Shown: positions 53,955 to 63,586, counted from the stretch's first letter. The stretch: 64,000 nucleotides of DNA from Dokdonia sp. (GCA_020630915.1 JAHDIF010000006.1:129241-193240); one strand, 5' to 3'. Notes: generated by a model from the sequence alone, not told the origin. Program-made: numbers and translations.

Positions 53955-55202
53955 TTAGCCAATTATCTCCTGTTCAAAACCCAAAGTTTTTAAATCATTC
54001 CAAAAGTCTGGATATGATTTAGATACTACACCCGCATCTTCTATGTATAAAGAGGTGCATAAAGCAAGTGGCGCAAAGGCCATTGCCATCCGATGATCGT
54101 GGTAGGTAGCAATTGAAATATCTTTAGTTAGTGGACCTTTCTGAGGCTCTAGCGTGAGTGTATCATTTGTAACCATGATCGCGCCTCCTAGCTTAGAAAT
54201 TTCATTTTGAAGCGCTTTCAATCTATCTGTCTCTTTAATTTTAAGTGTATGTAAGCCGGTAAGCTTGCAACCCACTCCAAGTCCAAGACACGTAACTGCA
54301 ATCGTTTGTGCGATATCTGGTGCATTTGCCAGATCTATTTTAATGGATTCTGGTAATTGAAATTCTGGCATTAATGAAAGCCGTAATTCGTGATCATGAA
54401 AAGTGGTTTGTACTCCCAATTGTGTATACAAGTCTTGCAAGCAGGCATCGCCTTGCAAACTATCCTTTTTATAACTAGAAATATGTATTTGTATTCTGGA
54501 CCTATGCTTTTGCAATAGCGCAACAATACTATAAAAATACGATACACTACTCCAGTCTGACTCTACAATTACTGCAGCTACAGACACTTCTTTTTTAAGA
54601 GGTTTGATAGTTATTTCTTGTCCTTCAAAAGATGCCTCAACTCCTATCTGATGTAATAAGGCGAGTGTCATGTTTATATAGGGCATAGAGGTGATTTTTC
54701 CTTCTAAAGTAATGGTAAGTCCATGCTCTAATGATGGGCCAATAAGCATTAATGCAGAGATGTACTGACTACTTATATTTGCTTTCAGTGTTACTGTATT
54801 TTTCGTGAGCTTCTTTCCTTTTATTCTAATGGGTGGAAAGCCTTCTATTTTTTCATAGCTAATGACTGCCCCCATAGATCGTAAGGCATCTACCAGTATC
54901 CTAATAGGTCTTTCTTGCATTCTTGCGCTTCCTGTTAAGAGGGTCTCTCTGCCGGCTTGTACTGTAAAATACGCGGTAAGAAAACGCATGGCTGTTCCTG
55001 CATGATGAATATCTACAACTTCATCATTAGAGACCAAAGCCTTTTGCATAACGGCTCCATCATCACTATTAGACTTGTTTTGTATGTCAAAGCCACTAAA
55101 TAAAGCTTGTAGCATTAAAAGTCTATTGGTCTCACTTTTAGAACCTGTAATTTTTACAGATGAACTTTTGAGTGAATGTATATGGTGTAATTTAAGTAGC
55201 AT
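53955..55202 (-). CDS. aroA: 3-phosphoshikimate 1-carboxyvinyltransferase (EPSP synthase)
   Basis: This 415-residue enzyme condenses shikimate 3-phosphate with phosphoenolpyruvate in the shikimate pathway. It shows ITGSKSETNRLLMLQAL (substrate-binding Lys/Ser/Arg), DIHHAGTAMRFLTAYF, SARMQERPI, ISSQYISALMLIGP, LANAPDIAQTIAVTC and KETDRLKALQNEI, then HDHRMAMAFAPLAL. It is slightly short, with sequence typical of Bacteroidota AroA. It is probably the last gene of a run starting with the DUF3857 paralogues; gaps are 12 bp or less. Pathway partners lie at the window end (DAHP synthase/chorismate mutase). Confidence 0.95.
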   Translation of the reverse strand: MLLKLHHIHSLKSSSVKITGSKSETNRLLMLQALFSGFDIQNKSNSDDGAVMQKALVSNDEVVDIHHAGTAMRFLTAYFTVQAGRETLLTGSARMQERPIRILVDALRSMGAVISYEKIEGFPPIRIKGKKLTKNTVTLKANISSQYISALMLIGPSLEHGLTITLEGKITSMPYINMTLALLHQIGVEASFEGQEITIKPLKKEVSVAAVIVESDWSSVSYFYSIVALLQKHRSRIQIHISSYKKDSLQGDACLQDLYTQLGVQTTFHDHELRLSLMPEFQLPESIKIDLANAPDIAQTIAVTCLGLGVGCKLTGLHTLKIKETDRLKALQNEISKLGGAIMVTNDTLTLEPQKGPLTKDISIATYHDHRMAMAFAPLALCTSLYIEDAGVVSKSYPDFWNDLKTLGFEQEIIG

Positions 55203-55214
55203 AGAATCTAACGA

Positions 55215-55541
55215 CTATGATAGTTTTGGATTATTATGATGCCTATCGTGGTCTCGTTGAGTTTTAATGTCTAGCTTTTTATCAAAAGCCTCTTGTAGGT
55301 TAACTCCAGTTTGGTTTGCAAGGCACAATACTACAAACAATACATCTGCCAGCTCTTCTCCTAAGTCTTTATTTTTATCACTCTCCTTCTCACTTTGTTC
55401 ACCATATCTGCGAGCAATAATACGTGCTACCTCACCTACTTCTTCAGTGAGTTGAGCCATATTGGTAAGCTCGTTAAAATAGCGTACCCCATGTTCTTTA
55501 ATCCAATGATCTACGGCTTCTTGTGCATTTGAGATGTTCAT
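55215..55541 (-). CDS. MazG-like nucleotide pyrophosphohydrolase
   Basis: This 108-residue all-alpha NTP pyrophosphohydrolase is of the MazG-like superfamily. Metal-binding acidic residues are in LTEEVGEVARII (ExxE-type) and LGEELADVLFVVLCLAN (ExxD-type). Such small forms hydrolyse non-canonical or excess (d)NTPs to monophosphates. It sits between aroA and a DUF3857 gene with gaps of 12 and 2 bp, so it is co-transcribed with both. Confidence 0.92.
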   Translation of the reverse strand: MNISNAQEAVDHWIKEHGVRYFNELTNMAQLTEEVGEVARIIARRYGEQSEKESDKNKDLGEELADVLFVVLCLANQTGVNLQEAFDKKLDIKTQRDHDRHHNNPKLS

Positions 55542-55543
55542 AA

Positions 55544-57538
55544 TTATTTCTTTATTAGTACGAGTGGCGTTGTTTGTCTTTCTAGCATTTGCGTATAAAA
55601 AGATCTAATTGTTTCATACTCTGATGGTGGAAACAAGGTTCTATTTAATTTAAAGATACTCATTACTTGTATTACATTTTGGTTCTGAGATATCGTGAGG
55701 GAGTACTCGCCTAAATTATCTGTCATCAGAAGTTTAATAGGTTCTGGAATTTCTTGTAATGTATGTGTCTTAGGAACTTCAATATTAATAATTTTACGTT
55801 CTATAAAAGGGAATTTAAAATCTATAGGGGTTTCTCTAGTACTCGCCTTAAATGGGTTTTCATTTTCCTTTAAAAACAATAATGGTTGTATATACCACTT
55901 GTCATTTATGACTTCTAATAACTCTTGTGACTCAAATTTATAGGATATCTCTGCATTACTATCAAGATCACTTTTTAATGAAAAATCAGTTAGAGTTTCT
56001 AAATTATACTGATCCCTAAAGTAAGCTTCTTGAGTTGCCATAGGTTTATTACTAAATTTCTTTCTAAAGGCAATTTCATTATCACCTAGAAGTCGTTTCT
56101 TAAAAACACCTCGCGCTTTAGTATCTTCAGAAAAAGTAATATTTACTAGTGTCTGCTCTTGCACATGCTTTTTAGAAAAGAGATTGATTTTTTGGGAGCT
56201 TCCATCGGGACGTACCAATCTACCCTCCCAATTATGAACGTTTTCCGACAGCTGTCCAGGCTTTGCAAATCTTTCTGTTGCATCCAATAAAGTTAATCTA
56301 TCATTAAGCGCTACCGCCGCTAGGATATGATTAAAACCTTCCAAAGTAGGAAATATTGGCACTTTATAATTTTTTGTTGCAGAAAGTACGGGATGGGACG
56401 TAAGCCCTGCTTCTCTCAAAAGAGCGACGAGCAGTAAATTTACTTCTGCAGATGAGCCTGCCTTACTTTCGAACGCTTTTTTAAGAGATCTATCTACTCT
56501 ACTACGATATTTTCCATCCCAAGCGATGTTGTTTTTTACAAATTCATAAATGCTGTAAGCTCTATCTTTTTGGTTAGGATAGCTTTCGCGAAAGCGTTGT
56601 CCCTCTTCTTTTAGAAAGTTTGTTTTTAACAAAGGTTTTCCAAATCTATCCGATTCATTAAGCGTTTGTACCACTTCTTCCCAACTTGTAGCAAATCGTT
56701 TTTTCTTGCCTTGACTAAGCTCTGCAGAGGCAAGTTCAAAAATGATGGAAGATCTATAATTTTCTAAATTATTAGTGTAAATCTCTTCCTTAAGAGGTGG
56801 AATGTTCTGTTTTGAGTATGTATAAACCGCCTCTGTTATTGTCATATTTGCAATTCGAGTATTTTGAGTTTTTGTACCATAGGCTCCCTGCTGTCGAAAA
56901 GAAAAATTAAAGCTTTTTCTTTTGTTCTCTTGTTCCAAAGTACATCTGTACTTACCTTGATAATAGGTGTTAAATTCAAAAATCTCTGGGACTTTAACTT
57001 CTGCTTTATAGGATATTACGGGAACATCCTCTTGAAAAATAAGATCATCTATTTTCCAAAAGGGTGAAAAGACCTCATAACTATACTCGACGATGACACC
57101 TTCTTTTACATTGGGCATCGCAAAGCTTACTTGATCATACCGCTCACTGAGTGTAGTTTTAAAGATGCTTTTTTTATCAAGTTTAGTTTTCTTTAAAGCA
57201 CCATCTACTAACTCATAGGTGTAACCCTCTATATTATTCACCCTTTCTTCATCTGCACTTCTTTTATAGAGATTGATTGTTACGGTACCATAATCTAACC
57301 CGTTTGTTGTATTTATTTTTATAATATTATGGACTATTTTTTGAGCATACCAACCTTCTTCCCAATCGTTTAGTTTAAACTCCGAAAAGCGTTCTTTTTT
57401 TATAAAAAAAGCAGGGGTCTTTGCTTCAAAGTTAGAAGTTATATCAAATTGATCTGTTTTTAATTTTCCAATTTTAAAGTCTTGAGCGTCTACTAATACT
57501 GTAAAAAGGACTATAAGTGCCACTAAAATTTTACGCAT
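55544..57538 (-). CDS. DUF3857/transglutaminase-like exported protein, paralogue 3
   Basis: This 664-residue exported protein (signal peptide MRKILVALIVLFTVLVDAQ) has an N-terminal DUF3857 beta-sandwich, a transglutaminase-like core (about 330-440) and a C-terminal beta-rich domain. At the catalytic Cys position the core reads AGSSAEVNLLLVALLREAGL, so Cys is replaced by Ser, while FNHIL and LLDATE keep the His and Asp. This type of change is, as I recall, common in this branch, so it is probably a structural or binding protein. It is the third of three paralogues, one base after the second. The palindrome at 56582 reads FRES. Confidence 0.88.
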   Translation of the reverse strand: MRKILVALIVLFTVLVDAQDFKIGKLKTDQFDITSNFEAKTPAFFIKKERFSEFKLNDWEEGWYAQKIVHNIIKINTTNGLDYGTVTINLYKRSADEERVNNIEGYTYELVDGALKKTKLDKKSIFKTTLSERYDQVSFAMPNVKEGVIVEYSYEVFSPFWKIDDLIFQEDVPVISYKAEVKVPEIFEFNTYYQGKYRCTLEQENKRKSFNFSFRQQGAYGTKTQNTRIANMTITEAVYTYSKQNIPPLKEEIYTNNLENYRSSIIFELASAELSQGKKKRFATSWEEVVQTLNESDRFGKPLLKTNFLKEEGQRFRESYPNQKDRAYSIYEFVKNNIAWDGKYRSRVDRSLKKAFESKAGSSAEVNLLLVALLREAGLTSHPVLSATKNYKVPIFPTLEGFNHILAAVALNDRLTLLDATERFAKPGQLSENVHNWEGRLVRPDGSSQKINLFSKKHVQEQTLVNITFSEDTKARGVFKKRLLGDNEIAFRKKFSNKPMATQEAYFRDQYNLETLTDFSLKSDLDSNAEISYKFESQELLEVINDKWYIQPLLFLKENENPFKASTRETPIDFKFPFIERKIINIEVPKTHTLQEIPEPIKLLMTDNLGEYSLTISQNQNVIQVMSIFKLNRTLFPPSEYETIRSFYTQMLERQTTPLVLIKK
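56582..56595. repeat. GCTTTCGCGAAAGC palindrome, perfect copy 9
   Basis: Exact copy in the third DUF3857 gene, read in the FRES frame (QRFRESYPNQ). Confidence 0.9.
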
Positions 57539-57539
57539 A

Positions 57540-59393
57540 TTAGATCCTCTTTAAAACTATTTTCTCTGCCTCTTTTTCTATTCTAGTTTTATAAAAGGCC
57601 TTTAAATCCATATATCTATCAAAAGGAAAGACAATTTGAGATATTTCAAACTTCGAGGCAATTTGAATGTCGCTATTATTTTGGGATAAATTCAAAGAAA
57701 ATGACCCTAAATTATCTGGTAGCTTGACGCTTATAGGTGCTGGCAAGCTTTCAATTACATATCCTTCTGGAATCACTACTTTTATGATCCCTCTTTGTCT
57801 TTGCGGAAAACCAAAATCTACAGGATATTTTCTTTCATCTTTAAGAAACGGATTTTCATCTAATCCCAAAAAGAACATTGGAGAGACATAAAGCTTTTCG
57901 CCTATTTCGTCTACGACATTTTCCATTTCAAAATCGAAAGAAACGGTAGTTACACTGCTAACCTTATCATTATTTTTTACTGTAACTTCATCTACAAAAC
58001 AATTTTCAGATTCGTATGGAACTATATTTTTAACATTCTCTTCACTAAGATCTTCTAAGTAAGACTGTATGGCCATCGAATAGTGACCAGTAGATTTTTC
58101 AATTGCTTGTCCAGTGACTACAAAATCTTCGTCCAGCCTTACATTAATCATTACGTCTTTATAAGACATGTCTGTTTTTGTCAAGTCAATCCAGAAATAA
58201 TCATCTTCCCCTTTAAGAACTAATCCTTGCCAATTGAGCAGTTTTGCGGCAATCATTTTGTAATTAGAATCTTCCTGTGCTAAATCAAAAACCCTTCTTT
58301 CTCCATTTATAACAGCAGAAGCAAGAGTATAATTAAAAGCTTCAACACTAGGAGTTATAGGAATCCCATTACCCTTAGTTGAAGACAATACTATATGAGC
58401 ATCTATACCTATACTATTAAGCATTGAAACGTACAAACCATTTAAATCTAGGCAATCCCCTTTTTTCTTTTTATAGGTGTCTCTTGCACTATCATTGTCA
58501 GAAAAATAACCATATCCTTTGTTCCATTCCATTTCAGTTTTCAAATAGTCATAAATTATTTTGGCCTGTTTCTCTTTATTTGTTTCTCCATTTAAAAGTT
58601 CTGCCAGATCATCTTCATAAATTTTAGTTGTTTTAAAGGTTCTTGTAAAATCGTCTAAATCGAACAGAAACTTTCCAATATCATCAAACGAGCTAAGCTT
58701 TAAAAGACTCTGAAACCCAGAAAATTTAAACTGAATTTTGGACCTAAAAAGATCCATGTCATAAACAAAATTTTCTGATTCTAATGGATGGATATCTTGA
58801 GCTGTAATCGTAGTCGTCTTGCCTTGTTTATTTCTAGAAACATTTAAAAATGAACGAGGATTTTGAAGAATTTTATAATTCGTAGATGTATAATTACTTA
58901 TAACAAGCTTCAAATTTTTGATTGGGATATCATATTGCATAGGAATGTCCGAAACAGTTCCTCTAGTTGCAGTATATTGAAATTCTAGGATACTACCTGA
59001 TTTTACTTTTGGGAAAGTAAATTTCTTAAATTTTACATCTTCAATAACTTCATCTTCAAAAACTAAATTCTTATCTAATTTGGTTTTCTCTATTTTTCCA
59101 TCAACATTATTATATGTTGCTCCTTCTACCTTATTTACATTAACATACGGTATGGTAACAGTAGCATAATCGTATCCATTCTCTGTTATGATTTTGTAAC
59201 GCTCTTTAACTTTTACAAAGTCACCTACCTTTACTTCTACAGATCTGTAAATAACAATCGCGTCTGCGTCTGGAAACTTGTAATCTTTATACTCTCCAAC
59301 ATCTTCTATGTTTACTTCTCCAAAATTATAATTTTGAGATATAGTTATAAAGCTATTAGAAATTAGTACTACAAGTAGATATAGTGTACGCAT
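57540..59393 (-). CDS. DUF3857/transglutaminase-like exported protein, paralogue 2
   Basis: This 617-residue exported protein (signal peptide to about residue 20) has the same layout as its neighbours: DUF3857 (TVTIPYVNVNKVEGATYN, GSILEFQYTATRG), transglutaminase core and C-terminal beta domain. The nucleophile Cys is present in KKGDCLDLNGLYVSMLNSIG, but the His position reads FNYTLA, so His is replaced by Tyr; Asp is kept in VFDLAQ. Each of the three paralogues departs from the Cys-His-Asp triad in a different place. It lies 7 bp after paralogue 1 and 1 bp before paralogue 3. Role unknown, probably envelope-associated. Confidence 0.88.
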   Translation of the reverse strand: MRTLYLLVVLISNSFITISQNYNFGEVNIEDVGEYKDYKFPDADAIVIYRSVEVKVGDFVKVKERYKIITENGYDYATVTIPYVNVNKVEGATYNNVDGKIEKTKLDKNLVFEDEVIEDVKFKKFTFPKVKSGSILEFQYTATRGTVSDIPMQYDIPIKNLKLVISNYTSTNYKILQNPRSFLNVSRNKQGKTTTITAQDIHPLESENFVYDMDLFRSKIQFKFSGFQSLLKLSSFDDIGKFLFDLDDFTRTFKTTKIYEDDLAELLNGETNKEKQAKIIYDYLKTEMEWNKGYGYFSDNDSARDTYKKKKGDCLDLNGLYVSMLNSIGIDAHIVLSSTKGNGIPITPSVEAFNYTLASAVINGERRVFDLAQEDSNYKMIAAKLLNWQGLVLKGEDDYFWIDLTKTDMSYKDVMINVRLDEDFVVTGQAIEKSTGHYSMAIQSYLEDLSEENVKNIVPYESENCFVDEVTVKNNDKVSSVTTVSFDFEMENVVDEIGEKLYVSPMFFLGLDENPFLKDERKYPVDFGFPQRQRGIIKVVIPEGYVIESLPAPISVKLPDNLGSFSLNLSQNNSDIQIASKFEISQIVFPFDRYMDLKAFYKTRIEKEAEKIVLKRI

Positions 59394-59400
59394 ATATTAA

Positions 59401-61308
59401 TTATTTGGTTAGTATTATTTTTTGGTTATCACCTTTCGTGACCTTTCTTCTAAAAGATCGATAATTTTTATATTGTTCTCTGGGGTAAATACCTTCTCGT
59501 ATTTCGAGATATCTTGTGTATCTCAACTCTGTTTCATTAATTTTCTCAACTAAAAACTCATATTTCCCAAAGTCTTCTTCTATCCTAATGGCATCTGGAA
59601 TAAACTTTATACTATTAGACATTGGTATCTCTATAGTGACGATATCCTGGTAATTGTATCCTCTAGATATTACTAAAGGCTGTTTCCTTTCTTTATATCT
59701 TGATGGAACATAATTTGATCTATTAACAACATTAATAGGAACTATTATTTCTTCTCCAATCTCAGTCGCATAAGATTCTGCATCAAAAACCACACTCTCT
59801 GTAAAAAGCACTTGGTCTTTATTATTGTCTACCTCAATTGATTGAATTTCAATATTATCAATATAATCCCAATAATTTTTATAATACTTATTTCTATCTT
59901 TCTCATCTATTGATTCAAGACCATAATGTTGTCCATATAAAACTCCTGAAGATGTCATTTGCGCTTCTACTTTAATTCCGTGCTCTTCATTAAGCCTAAC
60001 TGTTCCTATTGTTGAAAATTTATTTTCATTAAGTTCATATTTTTTAGTCTTTATAATTTCTCCCCCTTCAGGTTTTATAACTAGTGCATTTCTATCATCT
60101 GTTGATGCTCCTATATAACCGAAAGGGACCTGCTGGTTTGTACATTCTAACCAAACTATACTTTCATCATTTTGAGGAAGGGCTAATATTACGTGATTAC
60201 CTTGAATAGCGGTAAAATTTTCTGTAATATCTTCTTTATCGTTGCTGGCATTTATAATGGTATAATAAGATTGAACACCTGCTACATCCATTAATGCTTT
60301 AGTATAATTTGTAAGTGCCTTACAATCACCATAACCTAACTCGTCTACTTCATTGGCCATCATTGGTTTCCAACCACCAATACCAACCTGAACACTAATA
60401 TATCTAGTTCTATCCTGCATATATTGATAAACTAGTTTTGCTTTCTCAACATCTGTTGGTACATCCTTTACAAGATCTATTATTTCTTGCTTTGTTGTTT
60501 CTGGTATATCATTAGTTCCTGCAAGCAAGCTTTCATTTATCCATTTTCCGAAAGTAGACCAATCTTTACCTTCTCCTTTGACTCCTTTTAGTGAGAAATA
60601 ATTCAACCCAAATAATACTTGTGTGAAAAATTTCTTTTTTGACAAACCCAAGTCTTCTGGAATAAGCGCCTTAACATTATTGGAAGAAATATTAATAACA
60701 TTTTCCGTTTGTGTTATTTGCAAAGAATTTTCGTCATTATTTATGGCTTTATATTTAATTTCCAAATCTGGTGCAGCTCCAATTGTATACTCACTATTTA
60801 TAATGGCCGAATAATAATCTGAAACCGGAAAATAAGGGCTAATAAAGGCCGTAGTATTAGACTCTACTTTAGATTCAAACACTGCTATATATGGGTAACT
60901 CTTAGGGGAGTAATCAGCCACGAGCACTCTAGACTCTGAATAAAGTGTTCCTCCAGCTACTGCACTGTAATCTTGAAAATCTCTTTTTTTATAATTTTTC
61001 AACTCCTCTCCAGATTTGTCATATATAGAGAGCCTCACTTCTTTAACCTTTATACTTTCATCATAAGCTTCGTAAGCATTAACAGCTTGATTACCATTTT
61101 TATTAAATACTACAACGGCACGATACTTTGTTATGATCTGTTTATCAATTTCGGGTATTTCAACTTTTATTTTCTCTTCTAGGACAACACTATTGGCATT
61201 CTCCATCAATGAAGGGTCAATATCTTCGATCCCTAGCGAGGGTATTTGACTCAAAAGATTAAATTGAATAAAAAGAAAGAAGGATAGAAAAGAAAAATAC
61301 TTAATCAT
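59401..61308 (-). CDS. DUF3857/transglutaminase-like exported protein, paralogue 1
   Basis: This 635-residue exported protein (signal peptide ending FNLLSQ) is the first of three DUF3857/transglutaminase-like paralogues. DUF3857 is seen in TKYRAVVVFNKNGNQAVNAYE. The core has GYGDCKALTNYTKALMDVAG with the Cys and GNHVILALP with the His; the Asp position reads WLECTNQ, with Glu. It is the most active-looking of the three. The upstream region is 52 bp, A/T-rich, before the dtd stop codon, so the set may have its own promoter or read through from rsgA-dtd. Confidence 0.88.
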   Translation of the reverse strand: MIKYFSFLSFFLFIQFNLLSQIPSLGIEDIDPSLMENANSVVLEEKIKVEIPEIDKQIITKYRAVVVFNKNGNQAVNAYEAYDESIKVKEVRLSIYDKSGEELKNYKKRDFQDYSAVAGGTLYSESRVLVADYSPKSYPYIAVFESKVESNTTAFISPYFPVSDYYSAIINSEYTIGAAPDLEIKYKAINNDENSLQITQTENVINISSNNVKALIPEDLGLSKKKFFTQVLFGLNYFSLKGVKGEGKDWSTFGKWINESLLAGTNDIPETTKQEIIDLVKDVPTDVEKAKLVYQYMQDRTRYISVQVGIGGWKPMMANEVDELGYGDCKALTNYTKALMDVAGVQSYYTIINASNDKEDITENFTAIQGNHVILALPQNDESIVWLECTNQQVPFGYIGASTDDRNALVIKPEGGEIIKTKKYELNENKFSTIGTVRLNEEHGIKVEAQMTSSGVLYGQHYGLESIDEKDRNKYYKNYWDYIDNIEIQSIEVDNNKDQVLFTESVVFDAESYATEIGEEIIVPINVVNRSNYVPSRYKERKQPLVISRGYNYQDIVTIEIPMSNSIKFIPDAIRIEEDFGKYEFLVEKINETELRYTRYLEIREGIYPREQYKNYRSFRRKVTKGDNQKIILTK

Positions 61309-61360
61309 TAAAAAAAATTAAGCATACAATGTACTCATAGTACTAAATAATACCAAATAT

Positions 61361-61813
61361 TTAATTACGATTTAATGAATCCATAACAATGGTCACAGGT
61401 CCATCATTTACTAGGGCTACCTTCATGTCTGCCCCAAAAATACCTGTTTGAATATTTTTGGCAAGCTTTCGCGAAAGCGTACTTACAAAATCCTCATACA
61501 ATGGAATGGCAATTTCTGGTCTGGCAGCCTCTAAGAAAGAAGGTCTATTTCCTTTTTTTGTACTGGCATATAAAGTAAACTGACTCACCACAAGAACTTC
61601 TCCCTCTATTTGCTCTAACGACCAATTCATTGCTCCTTGAGCATCATTAAAAACTCGCATTCCCTTTATCTTATTTGTAAGCCATTCTATATCTTCTTGA
61701 GTATCTGTAGTTGTGATACCTAGCAGTATCATAAAGCCCTTATTAATTTGAGCTACAACTTTATCATCAATCGTCACAGAAGCTTCAGAAACGCGTTGTA
61801 TAACTACTCTCAT
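61361..61813 (-). CDS. dtd: D-aminoacyl-tRNA deacylase
   Basis: This 150-residue proofreading enzyme removes D-amino acids (and glycine mis-charged on tRNA-Ala) from tRNA. Family motifs are SQFTLYAST with the catalytic-site Gln/Thr region, RPSFLEAA and the C-terminal NDGPVTIV. Length is standard. It begins 3 bp after rsgA in the same direction. The palindrome at 61465 is read LSRK here, in a helix near the C-terminus. Confidence 0.97.
   Translation of the reverse strand: MRVVIQRVSEASVTIDDKVVAQINKGFMILLGITTTDTQEDIEWLTNKIKGMRVFNDAQGAMNWSLEQIEGEVLVVSQFTLYASTKKGNRPSFLEAARPEIAIPLYEDFVSTLSRKLAKNIQTGIFGADMKVALVNDGPVTIVMDSLNRN
61465..61478. repeat. GCTTTCGCGAAAGC palindrome, perfect copy 10
   Basis: Exact copy in dtd, read in the LSRK frame ([10 protein letters not shown]), showing that the word occurs in the third possible frame. 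Confidence 0.9.
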
Positions 61814-61816
61814 ACC

Positions 61817-62767
61817 TTACTCTTGTGCATAGTGATCTTTGCGGTAATGTTCTTGATCTCCTTCCATAATTTGCTGATAGCTTTTATAACGTGACCAATG
61901 GAGTTCATCGTTGTCCAAAGCGTTTTTTACGGCACATTTAGGCTCTTGTAAATGCAAGCAGTTGTTAAACTTGCATTCATTTTTTAGCTCGTAAAATTCT
62001 GGAAAATAATTACCTATTTCTTCCCGCTCCATATCTACAATCCCAAAGCCTTTAATACCTGGAGTATCTATAATCTTTGCATCAAAATGAAGATCATACA
62101 TCTCTGCAAATGTTGTGGTATGCTGGCCTTGCATATGCTGCTCACTAATTGCTTTAGTCTTAATGGTTAAAGAAGGTTCTATAGCGTTTACCAAGGTTGA
62201 CTTTCCCACCCCACTGTGGCCGGTAAACATATTTACTTTACCTATCATTTTTGCCTTGACCTCATCCAGATTATTTCCTTCTAGTGCAGAAATACCCATA
62301 CACTCATAACCTATGTCTCTATACATAGCAGCTAGATATTTTATCTCAAGAAGTTCATCTTGATTATACACATCTACCTTATTAAAAAGCAATATTGCCT
62401 TGATCCCATAAGCCTCTGCAGTCACCAGAAAACGATCTATAAATGCTGTAAACGTAGGCGGATTATTGAGCGTTACTAATAAAAATACCTGATCAATATT
62501 TGATGCGATAATATGCGTTTGTTTTGAGAGGTTTACAGATTTTCTGATAATGTAATTCTCTCGATCGTGAATGGTCGTTATCACGCCTGTCTCTACATCG
62601 CTTTTTTTGTCTAGATCAAAATCTACAACATCACCTACGGCAACAGGATTTGTACTTTTTATCCCTTGTATTCTAAACTTACCTTTTATCCTACACTCAT
62701 AGGAGGCACCTTCGTCCGTTTTTACGGTGTACCAACTTCCAGTAGATTTATATACAGTTCCTGTCAT
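61817..62767 (-). CDS. rsgA: Small ribosomal subunit maturation GTPase RsgA
   Basis: This 316-residue circularly permuted GTPase acts late in 30S subunit assembly. It has an N-terminal OB fold (TGTVYKSTGSWYTVKT), then G4 (LLFNKVD), G1 (GHSGVGKSTLVN) and G3 (DTPGIKGFG) in permuted order, and a C-terminal zinc site (CKFNNCLHLQEPKCAVK). Length is typical. It is the first gene of the rsgA-dtd pair. Confidence 0.97.
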   Translation of the reverse strand: MTGTVYKSTGSWYTVKTDEGASYECRIKGKFRIQGIKSTNPVAVGDVVDFDLDKKSDVETGVITTIHDRENYIIRKSVNLSKQTHIIASNIDQVFLLVTLNNPPTFTAFIDRFLVTAEAYGIKAILLFNKVDVYNQDELLEIKYLAAMYRDIGYECMGISALEGNNLDEVKAKMIGKVNMFTGHSGVGKSTLVNAIEPSLTIKTKAISEQHMQGQHTTTFAEMYDLHFDAKIIDTPGIKGFGIVDMEREEIGNYFPEFYELKNECKFNNCLHLQEPKCAVKNALDNDELHWSRYKSYQQIMEGDQEHYRKDHYAQE

Positions 62768-62885
62768 ACTCGTTAGATTAGGTAAAAGTAGTCACTTTAC
62801 CAGTATAGGGAAAGTCAAATAAGATATTTATGTGAAGAGAATGTATCTTTTTTAGTTATTTTCGTTGGAAATTAATGTTCACCTT

Positions 62886-63539
62886 ATGAAAAAATATCTT
62901 CTTACTTTAATCGTCGTTTTAGGCGTGTTTATTACTTCAAATGGCCAAACCAATTTATACGAAAATCCAGAGTTTGATGAAATTGCAAAAAGTCATAAAA
63001 TTATTGCAATAGTACCTTTTAAAACTCAGGTCACTTTGCGTCCTAGGCAGCGAGAAAAAATGACTACAGAAGAGTTTAAAGATCTTGAAAGAACAGAAGG
63101 GGAAGGGCTACAGAATGGAATGTTTACTTGGTTTCTTAAAAGAAAGAAAAGAGGTAAATTACTTAATCTTGACTTACAAGAACCGAAAAGAACGAATGCG
63201 CTGTTAGCCAAAGAAGGTATTACTTATGACAATGTATACGAATATACATCAGACGAACTGGCGGTTATTTTAGGGGTAGATGCTATTATCTCTGGAGATT
63301 TTGAAACAAATAAACCAATGAGCGAGGGTGCTAGCCTGGCTCTTGGACTTCTTGTTGGATTTGCAGGAGCCACGAATACAGCAGTTATTAATATGAGTGT
63401 AAATAATGGAGCAGATGGAGTCCTTTTATGGAATTACAATAAAAAAGTTAGAGGAGGGTTAGGTAGCACCCCTGATGATCTAGTGAACGTACTCATGAGG
63501 AAAGCCTCACGACGATTAAGTTATACTAAAAAAAGCTAA
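62886..63539 (+). CDS. Exported protein of unknown function
   Basis: This 217-residue exported protein has a signal peptide (MKKYLLTLIVVLGVFITSNGQ) and a body with KIIAIVPFKTQVTLRPRQ, LAKEGI, SDELAVILGVDAIISGDFETNK and a hydrophobic Gly-rich stretch (ASLALGLLVGFAGATNTAVI). The alternation of short strands with a final LLWNYNK resembles periplasmic lipoprotein folds such as GNA1162/LpoB-like proteins that bind outer-membrane partners, but I cannot assign a family. The start at 62886 was preferred over 62865 for the signal peptide. A strong terminator follows. Confidence 0.82.
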   Translation: MKKYLLTLIVVLGVFITSNGQTNLYENPEFDEIAKSHKIIAIVPFKTQVTLRPRQREKMTTEEFKDLERTEGEGLQNGMFTWFLKRKKRGKLLNLDLQEPKRTNALLAKEGITYDNVYEYTSDELAVILGVDAIISGDFETNKPMSEGASLALGLLVGFAGATNTAVINMSVNNGADGVLLWNYNKKVRGGLGSTPDDLVNVLMRKASRRLSYTKKS

Positions 63540-63541
63540 AT

Positions 63542-63571
63542 AAAAAGGGCTCCTTCCTGGAGCCCTTTTTA
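63542..63571. terminator. Bidirectional terminator between convergent genes
   Basis: AAAAAGGGCTCC (63542-63553) pairs with GGAGCCCTTTTT (63559-63570) around a 5-nt loop; A-runs and T-runs flank the stem on both sides. Confidence 0.9.
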
Positions 63572-63586
63572 TGTAATACCTTTAAA

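Noticed and set aside
57540-59393. Triad substitutions in the DUF3857 proteins as proof of recent gene decay
   Set aside because: The genes are full length and tightly packed, and such changes appear usual in this family, so decay is not supported.
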